Shown piece by piece: positions 9,278 through 18,473 of a stretch of DNA of 64,000 nt; the stretch's first letter is position 1; each line of letters starts with the position of its first letter. Location: NCBI GenBank assembly GCA_016124895.1, contig WGMU01000090.1, positions 23,345-87,344 on the forward strand, read 5' to 3'. The notes below the pieces were generated by a model. That model was not told where the DNA came from and ran no database searches. It was given only the letters and a program-made list of their open reading frames with translations. Origin of the DNA: a bacterium. GTDB lineage: Bacteria > Planctomycetota > Planctomycetia > Planctomycetales > Planctomycetaceae. The position numbers were made by a program, and so were the translations under genes.

Positions 9278-10399
9278 ATGTCAGGCAAACCTGCTCGCGT
9301 GGCGATGGTCGGACTGGGGTTCGGAGCGGAGTTCATTCCGATTTATCAGGCGCATCCGGATGCTGAAGTCGTCGCACTCTGCCGCCGCAACCAAGCCGAA
9401 GTCAACAAGTGCGGTGATCAGTTCGGTATCGGCAAGCGGTATACGAAGTACGAGGACGTACTTGCGGATCCGGACATCGACTACGTTCACATCAACAGTC
9501 CGATTCCCGATCACGCCTGGATGTCGCTGGCCGCTCTGGACGCCGGCAAGCACGTCATGTGTACCGTCCCAATGGCGACGACGGTCGAAGAGTGCCGTCA
9601 GATCGTCGAGAAGGTCAAAGAGACGGGCCTCAAGTACATGATGGCCGAAACAGTCGTTTACAGCCGCGAATTCCTCTTCATCAAGGACCTGTACGAGAAG
9701 GGCGAACTCGGGAAAATCCAGCACCTCGCCGCATCACACCCGCAGGACATGGATGGCTGGCCGAGCTACTGGGAGAAGATGATTCCGATGCACTACGCGA
9801 CGCACGTCGTCAGCCCGTGCCTGGGACTCGTTGACGGCCTCGCCGAGTACGTGAGCTGCTTCGGTTCGGGCACCGTGCGAGACGACATCGCTGTGAAGTC
9901 GGGCAACTCGTTTGCTGTCGAGACGTGCCATATCAAGATCAAGGATACCGACCTGACGGCTCACATCTGGCGGTTCCTGTACGACGTTGCTCGCCAGTAC
10001 CGCGAGAGTTTCGACGTCTACGGTACGAAGAAGAGTTTCGAGTGGACGCTCATCGAACACGAACCGCACGTTATCCATACGGCCAAGAAACCCGAACCGG
10101 AGATTCCGGAGAAGGTCGAGGTTCCCGACTTTGCTCACCTGCTGCCCGAGCCGATCCGTCGCTTCACGCAGCCGGCTGAGATTCACGACAGCGAACACCT
10201 TTCGTTCATTCAGGGCGGCGGCCACGGTGGCTCGCATCCGCACCTGGTCAACGAATTCGTCAGTGCTCTGCGTGACGACCGCGATCCGTGGCCGAATGCC
10301 GTCACCAGTGCCAACTGGACCTGCGTTGGCATCTGTGCTCACGAGTCCGCAAAGAAGGGCGGCGAAATCGTCCGCCTGCCCGACTTCACGCTGGGCTAA
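9278..10399 (+). CDS. Gfo/Idh/MocA family oxidoreductase with altered EKP motif
   Basis: A 373-residue protein with an N-terminal Rossmann fold (VAMVGLGFGAEFIPIY) and the C-terminal alpha/beta domain of the family. GGGHGGSHPHLVNEFV near residue 310 resembles the C-terminal substrate-contact stretch common in this family. The usual EKP motif is replaced by CTVPMATT near residue 92, so the lysine normally used in catalysis is missing at that place. The start is firm: GGAGG lies 9 bases upstream. It is divergent from the XylR-like regulator, which suggests control by it. Likely role: oxidation or reduction of a sugar or inositol-like compound, with the substrate unknown. Alternatively the altered motif means a different reaction. 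Confidence 0.9.
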   Translation: MSGKPARVAMVGLGFGAEFIPIYQAHPDAEVVALCRRNQAEVNKCGDQFGIGKRYTKYEDVLADPDIDYVHINSPIPDHAWMSLAALDAGKHVMCTVPMATTVEECRQIVEKVKETGLKYMMAETVVYSREFLFIKDLYEKGELGKIQHLAASHPQDMDGWPSYWEKMIPMHYATHVVSPCLGLVDGLAEYVSCFGSGTVRDDIAVKSGNSFAVETCHIKIKDTDLTAHIWRFLYDVARQYRESFDVYGTKKSFEWTLIEHEPHVIHTAKKPEPEIPEKVEVPDFAHLLPEPIRRFTQPAEIHDSEHLSFIQGGGHGGSHPHLVNEFVSALRDDRDPWPNAVTSANWTCVGICAHESAKKGGEIVRLPDFTLG

Positions 10400-10411
10400 G
10401 CCGTTCTGACT

Positions 10412-10497
10412 GCAGCGCAAAGTCGCTGAGACGCAAAGGATCGCAAAGATCGTTGAGAATTCTCTGCGATCTTTGCGTCATGGCGTCTTTGCGCTGC
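10412..10497. repeat. Dispersed GCAAAG hairpin repeat, copy 1
   Basis: The left arm GCAGCGCAAAG (10412-10422) is the exact reverse complement of the right arm CTTTGCGCTGC (10487-10497). Between them are further GCAAAG/CTTTGC blocks that extend the pairing. Related copies occur at 18513-18586 and 24805-24879. This copy lies 63 bases before the start codon of the secreted protein at 10561. Confidence 0.8.
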
Positions 10498-10560
10498 CTC
10501 CCGTTCCAGCGTATTGCAGACCTGTTTCGAGTTCCGTTCGACTTTCTGGCGAGTTCTGTC

Positions 10561-13500
10561 ATGCCGATGTTCAATCGAATTCTCGTTCTGGCACTGATTC
10601 TGTTCTCACCGTGTGTTCTGGAAGCCGCAGACCTCAAGCTGCTGTTTCTGGGCGACAACGGGCATCACCGGCCGGCGAAGCTGGCCGAACTGCTGGTGCC
10701 AGTGCTTGAGAAGCACGGTATCGAAATTCGTTATACCGATGACGCCGAGACGGCGCTGTCGTCCGACACGCTCAAGCAGTTCGACGGGTTGATCGTCTAC
10801 GCGAATATCGACGTCATTTCAGACAGCCAGGCGAAGGCATTGCTTGATTATGTTGCGAGCGGTCACGGATTTATTCCGCTCCACTGCGCGTCGTACTGCT
10901 TCCGCAACAATGACGACGTTGTCGCGCTGATTGGTGCTCAGTTCCAGCGGCACGGGATGGGCGTGTTCCGAGTTCACCCGACCGAAGCCGCGGCGACGAT
11001 TCTGATCATGCGGGGGTACGGTGGCTTCGAGAGCTGGGACGAGACTTACGTCCATACGAAGCACAACGAAGAAAACCGCACAGTGCTCGAACACCGGCTC
11101 GAAGGTGACGAGCACGAACCGTGGACGTGGACGAAAACGTACGGCAAAGGTCGGGTCTTTTACACCGCATGGGGCCACGACGAGCGAACGTGGTCGAATC
11201 CGGGTTTTCAGAATCTCGTCGAACGCGGTATCCGCTGGGCTTGCGGCGACGATCCCGCGAAGGCCGGTCCGTACGTCGATCCGGACTACTTTGACGTCCC
11301 GGCGATGACGCAGATTGCCAAAGACGTCAAGCCGTTCGAGTACCTGGAAGTCGGGCCGAAGATTCCCAACTACACGCCGAGCGACCGCTGGGGCGTTCAG
11401 GGCAAGCCGATGACGCAGATGCAGAAGCCTCTGCCGGCTGAGGAATCGCTGAAGCACTACAGCGTTCCTCAAGGCTTCGAGCTGAAACTCTTCGCCGACG
11501 AAACGCAGCTCGCGTCGAAGCCCATCTCGATGAACTGGGATGAGCGCGGCAGGCTGTGGCTGTGTGAGACCGTCGACTACCCGAACGAACTCGCGAAAGA
11601 CAACCGCGGGCACGACAAGGTTGAAATCGCGGAGGACACCGACGGCGATGGCAAGGCCGACAAATTCACGGTGTTCGCTGAGCATCTCAGCATCCCGACA
11701 GCGATCCTGCCGTTCGGCGACGCCTGCATCGTGCAGAACGGAACCGAGACGCTGTACCTCGCCGACACGAACGGCGACGGCAAGTCGGACGTCCACGAAG
11801 TACTGATCTCGAACTGGGAACTCGGCGATACGCACGGCGGCGTCAGTAACTTCCGGCTCGGCATCGACAACTGGGTCTACGCGATGCAGGGCTACAACAA
11901 CTCGACGCCAATGATTGACGGCAAGCCGCAGCAGTCATTCCGCATGGGCTTCTGGAGGTTCCGGCTCGAAGACGGAAAGAACGGCGTGCCGCACGTTGCG
12001 GAGATTGAGTTCCTTCGTTCGACGGACAACAACACCTGGGGCTTGGGTATCAGCGAGGAAGGCCTGATCTTCGGCTCGACGGCGAATCACAACCCGAGCT
12101 GCTTCATGCCGATTGCCAACCGCTACTACGAACGCGTTCGCGGCTGGGGTCCGGAAGTGCTGCACACGATCGCTGACACGTACAGGTTCAAACCGGTCAC
12201 TGACAAGATTCGTCAGGTCGACCAGCACGGCGGCTACACGGCCGGCTGCGGACACGCTCTGTATACGGCTCGCAATTACCCGCAGCAGTGGTGGAACCGC
12301 ACGGCGTTCGTCTGCGGCCCGACCGGCAAGCTGGTCGGAACCTTCGTGCTGAAACGCGACGGTGCCGGGTATCGCTCGACGAGCCCGATGAATCTGGTGG
12401 CCAGCGACGACGAGTGGGCGGCGCCGATCATGGCCGAGGTCGGGCCCGACGGGAATGTCTGGATCCTCGACTGGTACAACTTCGTCGTGCAGCACAACCC
12501 GACGCCTCAGGGTTTTGAAACGGGCAAGGGCAACGCATACGAGAGCGACCTGCGCGACAAGCGGCATGGCCGCATTTACCGACTCGTTTATCGAGGGGAC
12601 GCCGCAACGGCGAACGCAGCCTACCGGCCGGTGAAGCTGCACAAAGCCAGTGCGGAAGGACTGGTCGCCGCGCTGCAGGATCCCACACTGGTTGTTCGGC
12701 AGAATGCTCAACGGTTGCTGGTTCAGCGTGGGAAAATGGATGTCGTTCCGGCGCTGATCAAACTGGTGGCGGACCAGTCAGTCGATGCGATCGGGTTGAA
12801 TGTCGGAGCGATTCATGCCATCTGGACACTGCACGGTCTGGGGCAGATTGATGAAGCACACTATCCGGTTCTGAATGCTGTCACCAAAGCACTAATGCAT
12901 CCGTCGGCTGGAGTCCGCCGGAATGCAATCCAGACTCTGCCACAAACGAACGCAGCAACGCGACTGCTGTACCTGACCGGTGTCCTGAAGGACCGCGACG
13001 CTCAGGTTCGTCTGGCGGCGATTCTCGCTCTGGCCGATCAGCCCGAACATCCCAAAGCCGGCAGCGTGATTGCCGATCTGGTTCGCGACGCTGACTACTC
13101 CAGCGACCGCTGGATTGCCGACTCGCTGACGAGTGCCGCGGCCATGCACGCGGTGCCGTTCCTCGCGTCTCTGGCGGACGCCGGAGCAGGGCAGGGCGGG
13201 GGGCTCGGCGGAACGGCGCTGCCGACGGCGGATATCGTGGCCGAGCATATCGCTCGCAGCCGACCGACCGCCGATGCCGTGATCACTCTGGTGGCTTCCC
13301 TGGAGAAGGCCGATCCGCAACTGACTCAGACGGTGCTTGCCGGCCTGAACCGCGGCTGGCCGCGGGATCATTCGATTTCTCTGTCTGCCGAGCAGGATCA
13401 GACGCTGGTCGCTCTGTTGAATTCCGTTCCGGATGCGGCCAAGGGGCTGCTGGTGCGGCTGAGTTCTCAGTGGGGCAGCAAAGAACTGAAGAAGCACGTC

Positions 13501-14979
13501 GGCGAGATTGTCAAAGCTCTGTTCAAGACCGCCGAAGACGACGATGCGAAGCTCGACGACCGTCTGGCGGCGGTGTCGCAGATTGTCGAACTGCAGAGCG
13601 ACGATGACGATGTCGTTTCAGAGTTGCTGGATCTGGTCACGCCGCAGGCGGCTCCGGAGTTTTCCACCGGGCTGCTGAGCCGGCTGACGGGCAGCAACGC
13701 GGAAGGGCTCGGCATGGAACTGGTCGCTCGCTCGAAGACGATGTCGCCGAGCATTCGTCAGGCGGCGCTGCGGACGCTGCTGGCCCGGCCGCAGACGACC
13801 AAGGACTTTCTGACCGGTGTCGAATCCGGCATGGTGCAACTGGCCGACCTGTCGCTCGATCAGAAGCAGGCTCTGGGGCGGCATCCGAACCGCGAGATTC
13901 GCGAGCGGGCGCTGAAGCTGCTGTCGATGGGCGGCGGGCTGCCGAATGCTGACCGGCAGAAGGTCGTCGAGGAACTGCTGCCGCTCACGAAGGTCACCGG
14001 CAATGTCGAGGCCGGGCTGGCGATGTTCAAGAAGCACTGCATGAAGTGTCACAAGCACGGCGAGATCGGCGAGAAGATCGGTCCGAACCTGACCGGCATG
14101 GCCGTGCATCCGAAGGCCGAGTTGCTGGTTCACATGATGGACCCCAGTCGCAGCGTGGAGGGCAACTTCCGCCTTTACACCGTCATTCTGGCTGACGGCC
14201 TGATCCTCAACGGGATGCTGGCCAGCGAAACGCGGACTTCGATCGAACTGATCGACGCCGAAGCCAAACGGCATTCGATTCAGCGTGAGGATATCGACGA
14301 ACTCGTCGCGTCCAGTAAGTCGCTGATGCCCGAAGGCTTCGAGAAGCAGATGTCGAAAGAGGAGCTGACGAACCTGCTGGAATTCCTGACGGACAAAGGC
14401 CCGTACCTGCCGCTGGATGTGCAGAAGGTCGCGACCTACAGCAGCGGCCGGGGGATGTTCTTCAACCCGGACAACCGCGAGGAGCAGGTTCTGTTCGATG
14501 ACTGGAAGCCGAAAGTCTTCCACGACGTGCCGTTCGTCGTCGTCGACCCGGACGGCGGCAAGGTTCGCAATGTGATTTATCTCTACGGTCCGAACGGCGG
14601 TGTCGCGCCGTCAATGCCTCGCGACGTAAAGATGCCGATCAACTCAGCGGCGAAAGCGATTCACCTGCTGAGCGGCATCAGCGGCTGGGGCTTCCCGTTC
14701 CATCGCGAGAAGTCCCTGACGGTGACCGTCCGGCTGCACTACGCCGATGGAAAGACCGAGGACCACGAACTGCGGAACGGTGTCCACTTCGCCGACTACA
14801 TCCGCCACGTTGACGTCCCCGAGTCCGAATTCGCTTTCGGCCTTCAACGGGGCCGCCAGTGCCGTTACCTCGTCGTGAAGCCAAACCGCGAGGAAGTGAT
14901 CAAAGAGATCGAATTCGTCAAAGGAGACGACATCGCCTCCCCGATCATCTTCGCCGTGACGGTCGAAACGCTGCGTTAG
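10561..14979 (+). CDS. Giant secreted ThuA / beta-propeller / HEAT / heme-binding protein (PVC type)
   Basis: 1472 residues. I chose the ATG at 10561 because a signal peptide follows (FNRILVLALILFSPCVLEAAD); the open frame further upstream runs through a repeat. Domains in order: a ThuA-like domain (about 20-235, LLFLGDNGHHRP, FIPLHCASYCF); a PVC-type beta-propeller (about 290-690, with Asp-rich DTDGDGKADKF and DTNGDGKSDV loops that may bind calcium); HEAT-like repeats (about 700-1130); a Planctomycetes heme domain with CMKCH at 1160-1164; and a C-terminal domain of about 150 residues resembling NPCBM carbohydrate-binding modules. Likely exported and involved in carbohydrate oxidation. The substrate is unknown, and the preceding oxidoreductase may work with it. 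Confidence 0.9.
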   Translation: MPMFNRILVLALILFSPCVLEAADLKLLFLGDNGHHRPAKLAELLVPVLEKHGIEIRYTDDAETALSSDTLKQFDGLIVYANIDVISDSQAKALLDYVASGHGFIPLHCASYCFRNNDDVVALIGAQFQRHGMGVFRVHPTEAAATILIMRGYGGFESWDETYVHTKHNEENRTVLEHRLEGDEHEPWTWTKTYGKGRVFYTAWGHDERTWSNPGFQNLVERGIRWACGDDPAKAGPYVDPDYFDVPAMTQIAKDVKPFEYLEVGPKIPNYTPSDRWGVQGKPMTQMQKPLPAEESLKHYSVPQGFELKLFADETQLASKPISMNWDERGRLWLCETVDYPNELAKDNRGHDKVEIAEDTDGDGKADKFTVFAEHLSIPTAILPFGDACIVQNGTETLYLADTNGDGKSDVHEVLISNWELGDTHGGVSNFRLGIDNWVYAMQGYNNSTPMIDGKPQQSFRMGFWRFRLEDGKNGVPHVAEIEFLRSTDNNTWGLGISEEGLIFGSTANHNPSCFMPIANRYYERVRGWGPEVLHTIADTYRFKPVTDKIRQVDQHGGYTAGCGHALYTARNYPQQWWNRTAFVCGPTGKLVGTFVLKRDGAGYRSTSPMNLVASDDEWAAPIMAEVGPDGNVWILDWYNFVVQHNPTPQGFETGKGNAYESDLRDKRHGRIYRLVYRGDAATANAAYRPVKLHKASAEGLVAALQDPTLVVRQNAQRLLVQRGKMDVVPALIKLVADQSVDAIGLNVGAIHAIWTLHGLGQIDEAHYPVLNAVTKALMHPSAGVRRNAIQTLPQTNAATRLLYLTGVLKDRDAQVRLAAILALADQPEHPKAGSVIADLVRDADYSSDRWIADSLTSAAAMHAVPFLASLADAGAGQGGGLGGTALPTADIVAEHIARSRPTADAVITLVASLEKADPQLTQTVLAGLNRGWPRDHSISLSAEQDQTLVALLNSVPDAAKGLLVRLSSQWGSKELKKHVGEIVKALFKTAEDDDAKLDDRLAAVSQIVELQSDDDDVVSELLDLVTPQAAPEFSTGLLSRLTGSNAEGLGMELVARSKTMSPSIRQAALRTLLARPQTTKDFLTGVESGMVQLADLSLDQKQALGRHPNREIRERALKLLSMGGGLPNADRQKVVEELLPLTKVTGNVEAGLAMFKKHCMKCHKHGEIGEKIGPNLTGMAVHPKAELLVHMMDPSRSVEGNFRLYTVILADGLILNGMLASETRTSIELIDAEAKRHSIQREDIDELVASSKSLMPEGFEKQMSKEELTNLLEFLTDKGPYLPLDVQKVATYSSGRGMFFNPDNREEQVLFDDWKPKVFHDVPFVVVDPDGGKVRNVIYLYGPNGGVAPSMPRDVKMPINSAAKAIHLLSGISGWGFPFHREKSLTVTVRLHYADGKTEDHELRNGVHFADYIRHVDVPESEFAFGLQRGRQCRYLVVKPNREEVIKEIEFVKGDDIASPIIFAVTVETLR

Positions 14980-14997
14980 CAGGCTGCCGAGTAGCGA

Positions 14998-15079
14998 GTA
15001 GGCCGGACCGAGTGCGGCGAATTCCGACAGACTGACACGTGACTGGCCTGCGGAACTCGCTGCGCTTGTTCCGGCCTAC
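14998..15079. repeat. Inverted repeat GTAGGCCGGA...TCCGGCCTAC
   Basis: A perfect 10-base inverted repeat (14998-15007 with 15070-15079). The inner sequence GAGTGCGGCGAATTCCG pairs imperfectly with CGGAACTCGCTGCGC, forming a long irregular hairpin. It lies 19 bases after the preceding stop codon and could act as a terminator or RNA stabiliser, but no T-run follows. It is more likely a dispersed intergenic repeat. Confidence 0.65.
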
Positions 15080-15171
15080 GGCAGCAGCGGTGGATCCGGC
15101 GGCTGGTCTGCAGATCTGCCGGCAGCAGGGAGTTAGGATGAGACGGGCTCGTGGGACGCTGAAATTCGCTT

Positions 15172-17097
15172 GTGAGTGGGAACGCTGTGTCTGGTCGAAA
15201 ACTTTCGAATGGAACCTGGTTCGTCGGCGTGCTGGCCCTGAGTGTTGGTCTGGCAGGCTCGCCAGGACTGTGGGCGGACGAAAGGTCCACGGCGGCGAAG
15301 CCGACGGCGTTTGCCTCGCGGATCGCTCCGTTTCTGCAGAAGCACTGCGTGTCCTGTCACGGGGACGATTCGCCGGAAGGTGGGCTGTCGTTTTCGAAGT
15401 ATCGGGATTCGGCGAATATCCAGTCGGACTACGAACTGTGGGAGCACGTTGTCCGGCTGCTGAACGAGCGGCAGATGCCGCCAGCGGATGAGCCGCAACC
15501 GTCGGCCAAAGAAACGGTGGAGGTGGTTTCGGCGATTCGTGATGAGCTGGCGAAGTTCGATTGCTCGGAGTCGCAGCATCCGGGACGCGTGACGATCCGG
15601 CGGCTCAACAAGGCTGAGTACAACAACACAATCCGCGATCTGCTGGGGCTCGACTTCCAACCGGCGGACGATTTCCCGTCGGACGATGTCGGCGAAGGCT
15701 TCGACAATATCGGCGATGTGCTGACCATCCCGCCGATTCTAATGGAGAAGTACCTGGCGGCGGCGGAAGAGATCGCGACCCGGGCACTCGCGGACAAGTC
15801 GGCTCGCAAGCGAATCCTCGCCCATACGCCGGCCGACGAGAGCAAGCGTATCGAGACGGCGATTCGCAATGTGCGCGAGTTTGCCGAGCGGGCGTATCGA
15901 CGGCCGATCGATGGCGAGGAAGCACAGCGGCTGTTTGCGATCATGCGGTTTGCGTTCGAGCAGGGGGCTCCGGAAGACGAAATCTTCAGCACCGTCGTCC
16001 AGGCGATTCTGGTCTCACCGCATTTCCTGTTTCGTGTCGAACGCGACCCGTCGCGCGATGATAAAAACGGCATCCGGGAACTCGATGACTTTGAAGTCGC
16101 GACGCGGCTGTCCTACTTCCTGTGGAGCAGCATGCCGGATGATGAACTCTTCGACCTGGCGCAAGCCGGCCGGTTGACGCAGCAGGAAACGCTGCTCGCT
16201 CAGACAAAGCGGATGCTCGCCGACCCGAAGTCGCGGGCACTGGTCGAGAACTTCGCCGGACAGTGGCTGCAGTTGCGGGATGTTTCGCATCTCGCTCCCG
16301 ATCCGAAAACGTTTCCCGAGTTTGATGATGAACTGCGGGCCGCGATGCTCGGCGAAACGCAGCAGTTCTTTGCGACGCTGATCCGCGAAGATCGCAGCGT
16401 GCTCGAACTGCTCGACGCAGATTATTCGTTCGTCAACGAGAGGCTGGCGGAGCATTACGGCATTGAAGGAATTTCCGGCAGCGGGTTTCAGCGTGTGTCG
16501 CTCGACAATCGCCGCCGTGGCGTGCTGACTCACGCCAGCATTCTGATGCTGACCTCGAATCCGACGCGCACGTCACCGGTCAAACGTGGCAAGTGGATCC
16601 TCGACAACGTGCTCGGTGAACCGCCGCCGGCACCGCCCGCAAACGTCCCGCCGCTGGATGAAAACGCCGAGACGCTCGGATCGCTGCGTGAGCGCATGGA
16701 GCAGCATCGAACGAACGAAGCGTGTGCCGTGTGCCATCGCCGGATGGATGCGCTGGGCTTCGGTCTCGAAAACTTCGACGCCATTGGAAAGTGGCGCGAT
16801 CGTGATGGTCGCTACGAGATTGATCCATCGGGGACTCTGCCAGGAGATCGCGTCTTTTCCGGGCCGGCCGGATTGATGACAATTCTGGCGACGGAAAAGA
16901 AGGATGCGTTTCGCCGCTGTCTGACGAAAAAACTGCTGACTTACGCTCTCGGTCGCGGTCTGGTTTCGTATGATCGTTGTACGATCGAAAGCATTCTGCG
17001 GCAGCTTGATGAGAATGATAATCACTTCAGTGCCCTGGTGGCCGGCATCGTCACCAGCGATCCGTTTCTGATGCGGGAAGTTCGAAGGGACCGATAA
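15172..17097 (+). CDS. Secreted cytochrome with DUF1587/1595/1592/1588/1585 domains
   Basis: 641 residues with the domain order of the Planctomycetes DUF1592 family. After a signal peptide comes a cytochrome-like segment with CVSCH at 59-63. DUF1587 (IRRLNKAEYNNTIRDLLG), DUF1595 (ERAYRRPIDGEEAQRL), DUF1592 (SPHFLFRVERDP, TRLSYFLWSSMPDDELF), DUF1588 (RGVLTHASILMLTSNPTRTS) and DUF1585 at the end (TKKLLTYALGRGL) follow. A second CAVCH is at 518-522. The start is a GTG at 15172 without a clear Shine-Dalgarno sequence; a GTG at 15187 is an alternative. It overlaps the DUF1552 gene by one base (TAATG), so the two are coexpressed, as is usual for this pair. Probably periplasmic; function unproven. 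Confidence 0.92.
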   Translation: MSGNAVSGRKLSNGTWFVGVLALSVGLAGSPGLWADERSTAAKPTAFASRIAPFLQKHCVSCHGDDSPEGGLSFSKYRDSANIQSDYELWEHVVRLLNERQMPPADEPQPSAKETVEVVSAIRDELAKFDCSESQHPGRVTIRRLNKAEYNNTIRDLLGLDFQPADDFPSDDVGEGFDNIGDVLTIPPILMEKYLAAAEEIATRALADKSARKRILAHTPADESKRIETAIRNVREFAERAYRRPIDGEEAQRLFAIMRFAFEQGAPEDEIFSTVVQAILVSPHFLFRVERDPSRDDKNGIRELDDFEVATRLSYFLWSSMPDDELFDLAQAGRLTQQETLLAQTKRMLADPKSRALVENFAGQWLQLRDVSHLAPDPKTFPEFDDELRAAMLGETQQFFATLIREDRSVLELLDADYSFVNERLAEHYGIEGISGSGFQRVSLDNRRRGVLTHASILMLTSNPTRTSPVKRGKWILDNVLGEPPPAPPANVPPLDENAETLGSLRERMEQHRTNEACAVCHRRMDALGFGLENFDAIGKWRDRDGRYEIDPSGTLPGDRVFSGPAGLMTILATEKKDAFRRCLTKKLLTYALGRGLVSYDRCTIESILRQLDENDNHFSALVAGIVTSDPFLMREVRRDR

Positions 17098-18470
17098 TGA
17101 TGACTCGACATTCCATTTCGCGACGAACGGTGCTGCGAGGTCTGGGCGTTTCGCTCGGCCTGCCGCTGCTGGAATCGATGGCTTCGACCTCTGTCTTTGG
17201 AGCTGGCCCAGCGGCTGCACTGACTGGCGGCGCGACGGCTACGGCACCGCGGCGCATGGCCTTCATCTTTGTGCCGAACGGGGTCAACCTGGCCGAGTGG
17301 ACGCCGAAGACCGAAGGCTTTGAGTTCGAGCTGCCGTACATTCTGGAACCGCTCCGCAGCGTGCAGAACGAACTGCTGGTGCTCAGCGGTCTGACGCACG
17401 ACAAAGGCCGCGCGAACGGCGACGGCCCCGGTGATCACGCTCGCAGTGCCTCCGTCTTTCTGACGGGGGCTCAGCCGCGCAAAACCGCCGGAGCGAATAT
17501 CCGCTCGGGTATCTCGGTCGACCAGGTCGGCGCGAATGTGATCGGACGGCAGACGCGGTTCGCTTCGCTGGAACTCGGATGTGAACGTGGGCGCGGAGCC
17601 GGCAACTGCGACTCGGGATACAGTTGCGCTTACTCGTCGAACATTTCATGGGCGTCCGAGACGACGCCGGTCGGCAAGGAAACAAATCCGCGGTCAGCGT
17701 TCGAACGTCTGTTCGCTGGCGGCAGCAAGTCGGAAGTCGACGAGGGGCAGGCTCGCCGCGAAGCACTCAGGAAGAGCATCCTCGATTACGTGTCCGAAGA
17801 CGCGCAGCGGCTGCAGCGGCGGCTCGGTCAGACTGATCAGCGGAAGCTCGACGAGTACCTGACCGGCGTGCGAGAGATCGAGCAGCGGCTCGAACGTACC
17901 GACAGCGAGCCAGTCGAAGCGACAGTTGACTACCCCGTTCCGGCAGGCATCCCAAACGACTATGCCGAGCACATGCGGCTGATGTGCGACATGATGGTTC
18001 TCGCATTTCAGACGGACTCGACGCGCATCGCGACGTGCATGTTTGCCGACGCCGGCAGCAACCGGAATTACCGCCAGATCGGCGTCGGCGACGGGCACCA
18101 CGATCTGTCACACCATCAGAACGACGCGAAGAAGCTGGCGAAGATTCGAGAGATCAATCGCTACCACGTCATGCAGCTCGCGTACTTCCTCGAACGGCTG
18201 AAGTCCGTGCAGGACGGCGAAAGTTCGCTGCTGGACAACTCGATGATCGTTTACGGCAGCGGGCTCAGCGACGGCAACCGGCACAACAACGAGAACCTGC
18301 CGGTGCTGCTGGCCGGCCGCGGCGGCGGAACGATTGACACGGGTCGGCACCTGCGGCATCCGGAAGAAACGCCACTGTGCAATCTCTTCCTGTCAATGCT
18401 TGACCGCATCGGGGCTCCGGTCGACTTCGTGGGCGACAGCACGGGCCGGCTGAGCGGACTGCAGGTGTGA
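17097..18470 (+). CDS. DUF1552 family protein, Tat-exported
   Basis: 457 residues, of normal length for DUF1552. The N-terminus SRRTVLRGLGVSLGLPLLE is a twin-arginine signal, so the protein is probably exported folded. Family features include FIFVPNGVNLAEWTP, a GDGPGDHARSASVFLTG block, a NYRQIGVGDGHHDLSHHQND block rich in possible metal ligands, and a C-terminal YGSGLSDGNRHNNENLPVLLAG. The fold resembles the alkaline-phosphatase/sulfatase-like DUF1501 group. The gene overlaps its DUF1592 partner by one base, and the HEAT-repeat gene starts four bases after its stop. It presumably works with the DUF1592 cytochrome on an extracytoplasmic substrate; this is inference from the conserved pairing. 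Confidence 0.92.
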   Translation: MMTRHSISRRTVLRGLGVSLGLPLLESMASTSVFGAGPAAALTGGATATAPRRMAFIFVPNGVNLAEWTPKTEGFEFELPYILEPLRSVQNELLVLSGLTHDKGRANGDGPGDHARSASVFLTGAQPRKTAGANIRSGISVDQVGANVIGRQTRFASLELGCERGRGAGNCDSGYSCAYSSNISWASETTPVGKETNPRSAFERLFAGGSKSEVDEGQARREALRKSILDYVSEDAQRLQRRLGQTDQRKLDEYLTGVREIEQRLERTDSEPVEATVDYPVPAGIPNDYAEHMRLMCDMMVLAFQTDSTRIATCMFADAGSNRNYRQIGVGDGHHDLSHHQNDAKKLAKIREINRYHVMQLAYFLERLKSVQDGESSLLDNSMIVYGSGLSDGNRHNNENLPVLLAGRGGGTIDTGRHLRHPEETPLCNLFLSMLDRIGAPVDFVGDSTGRLSGLQV

Positions 18471-18473
18471 GCT

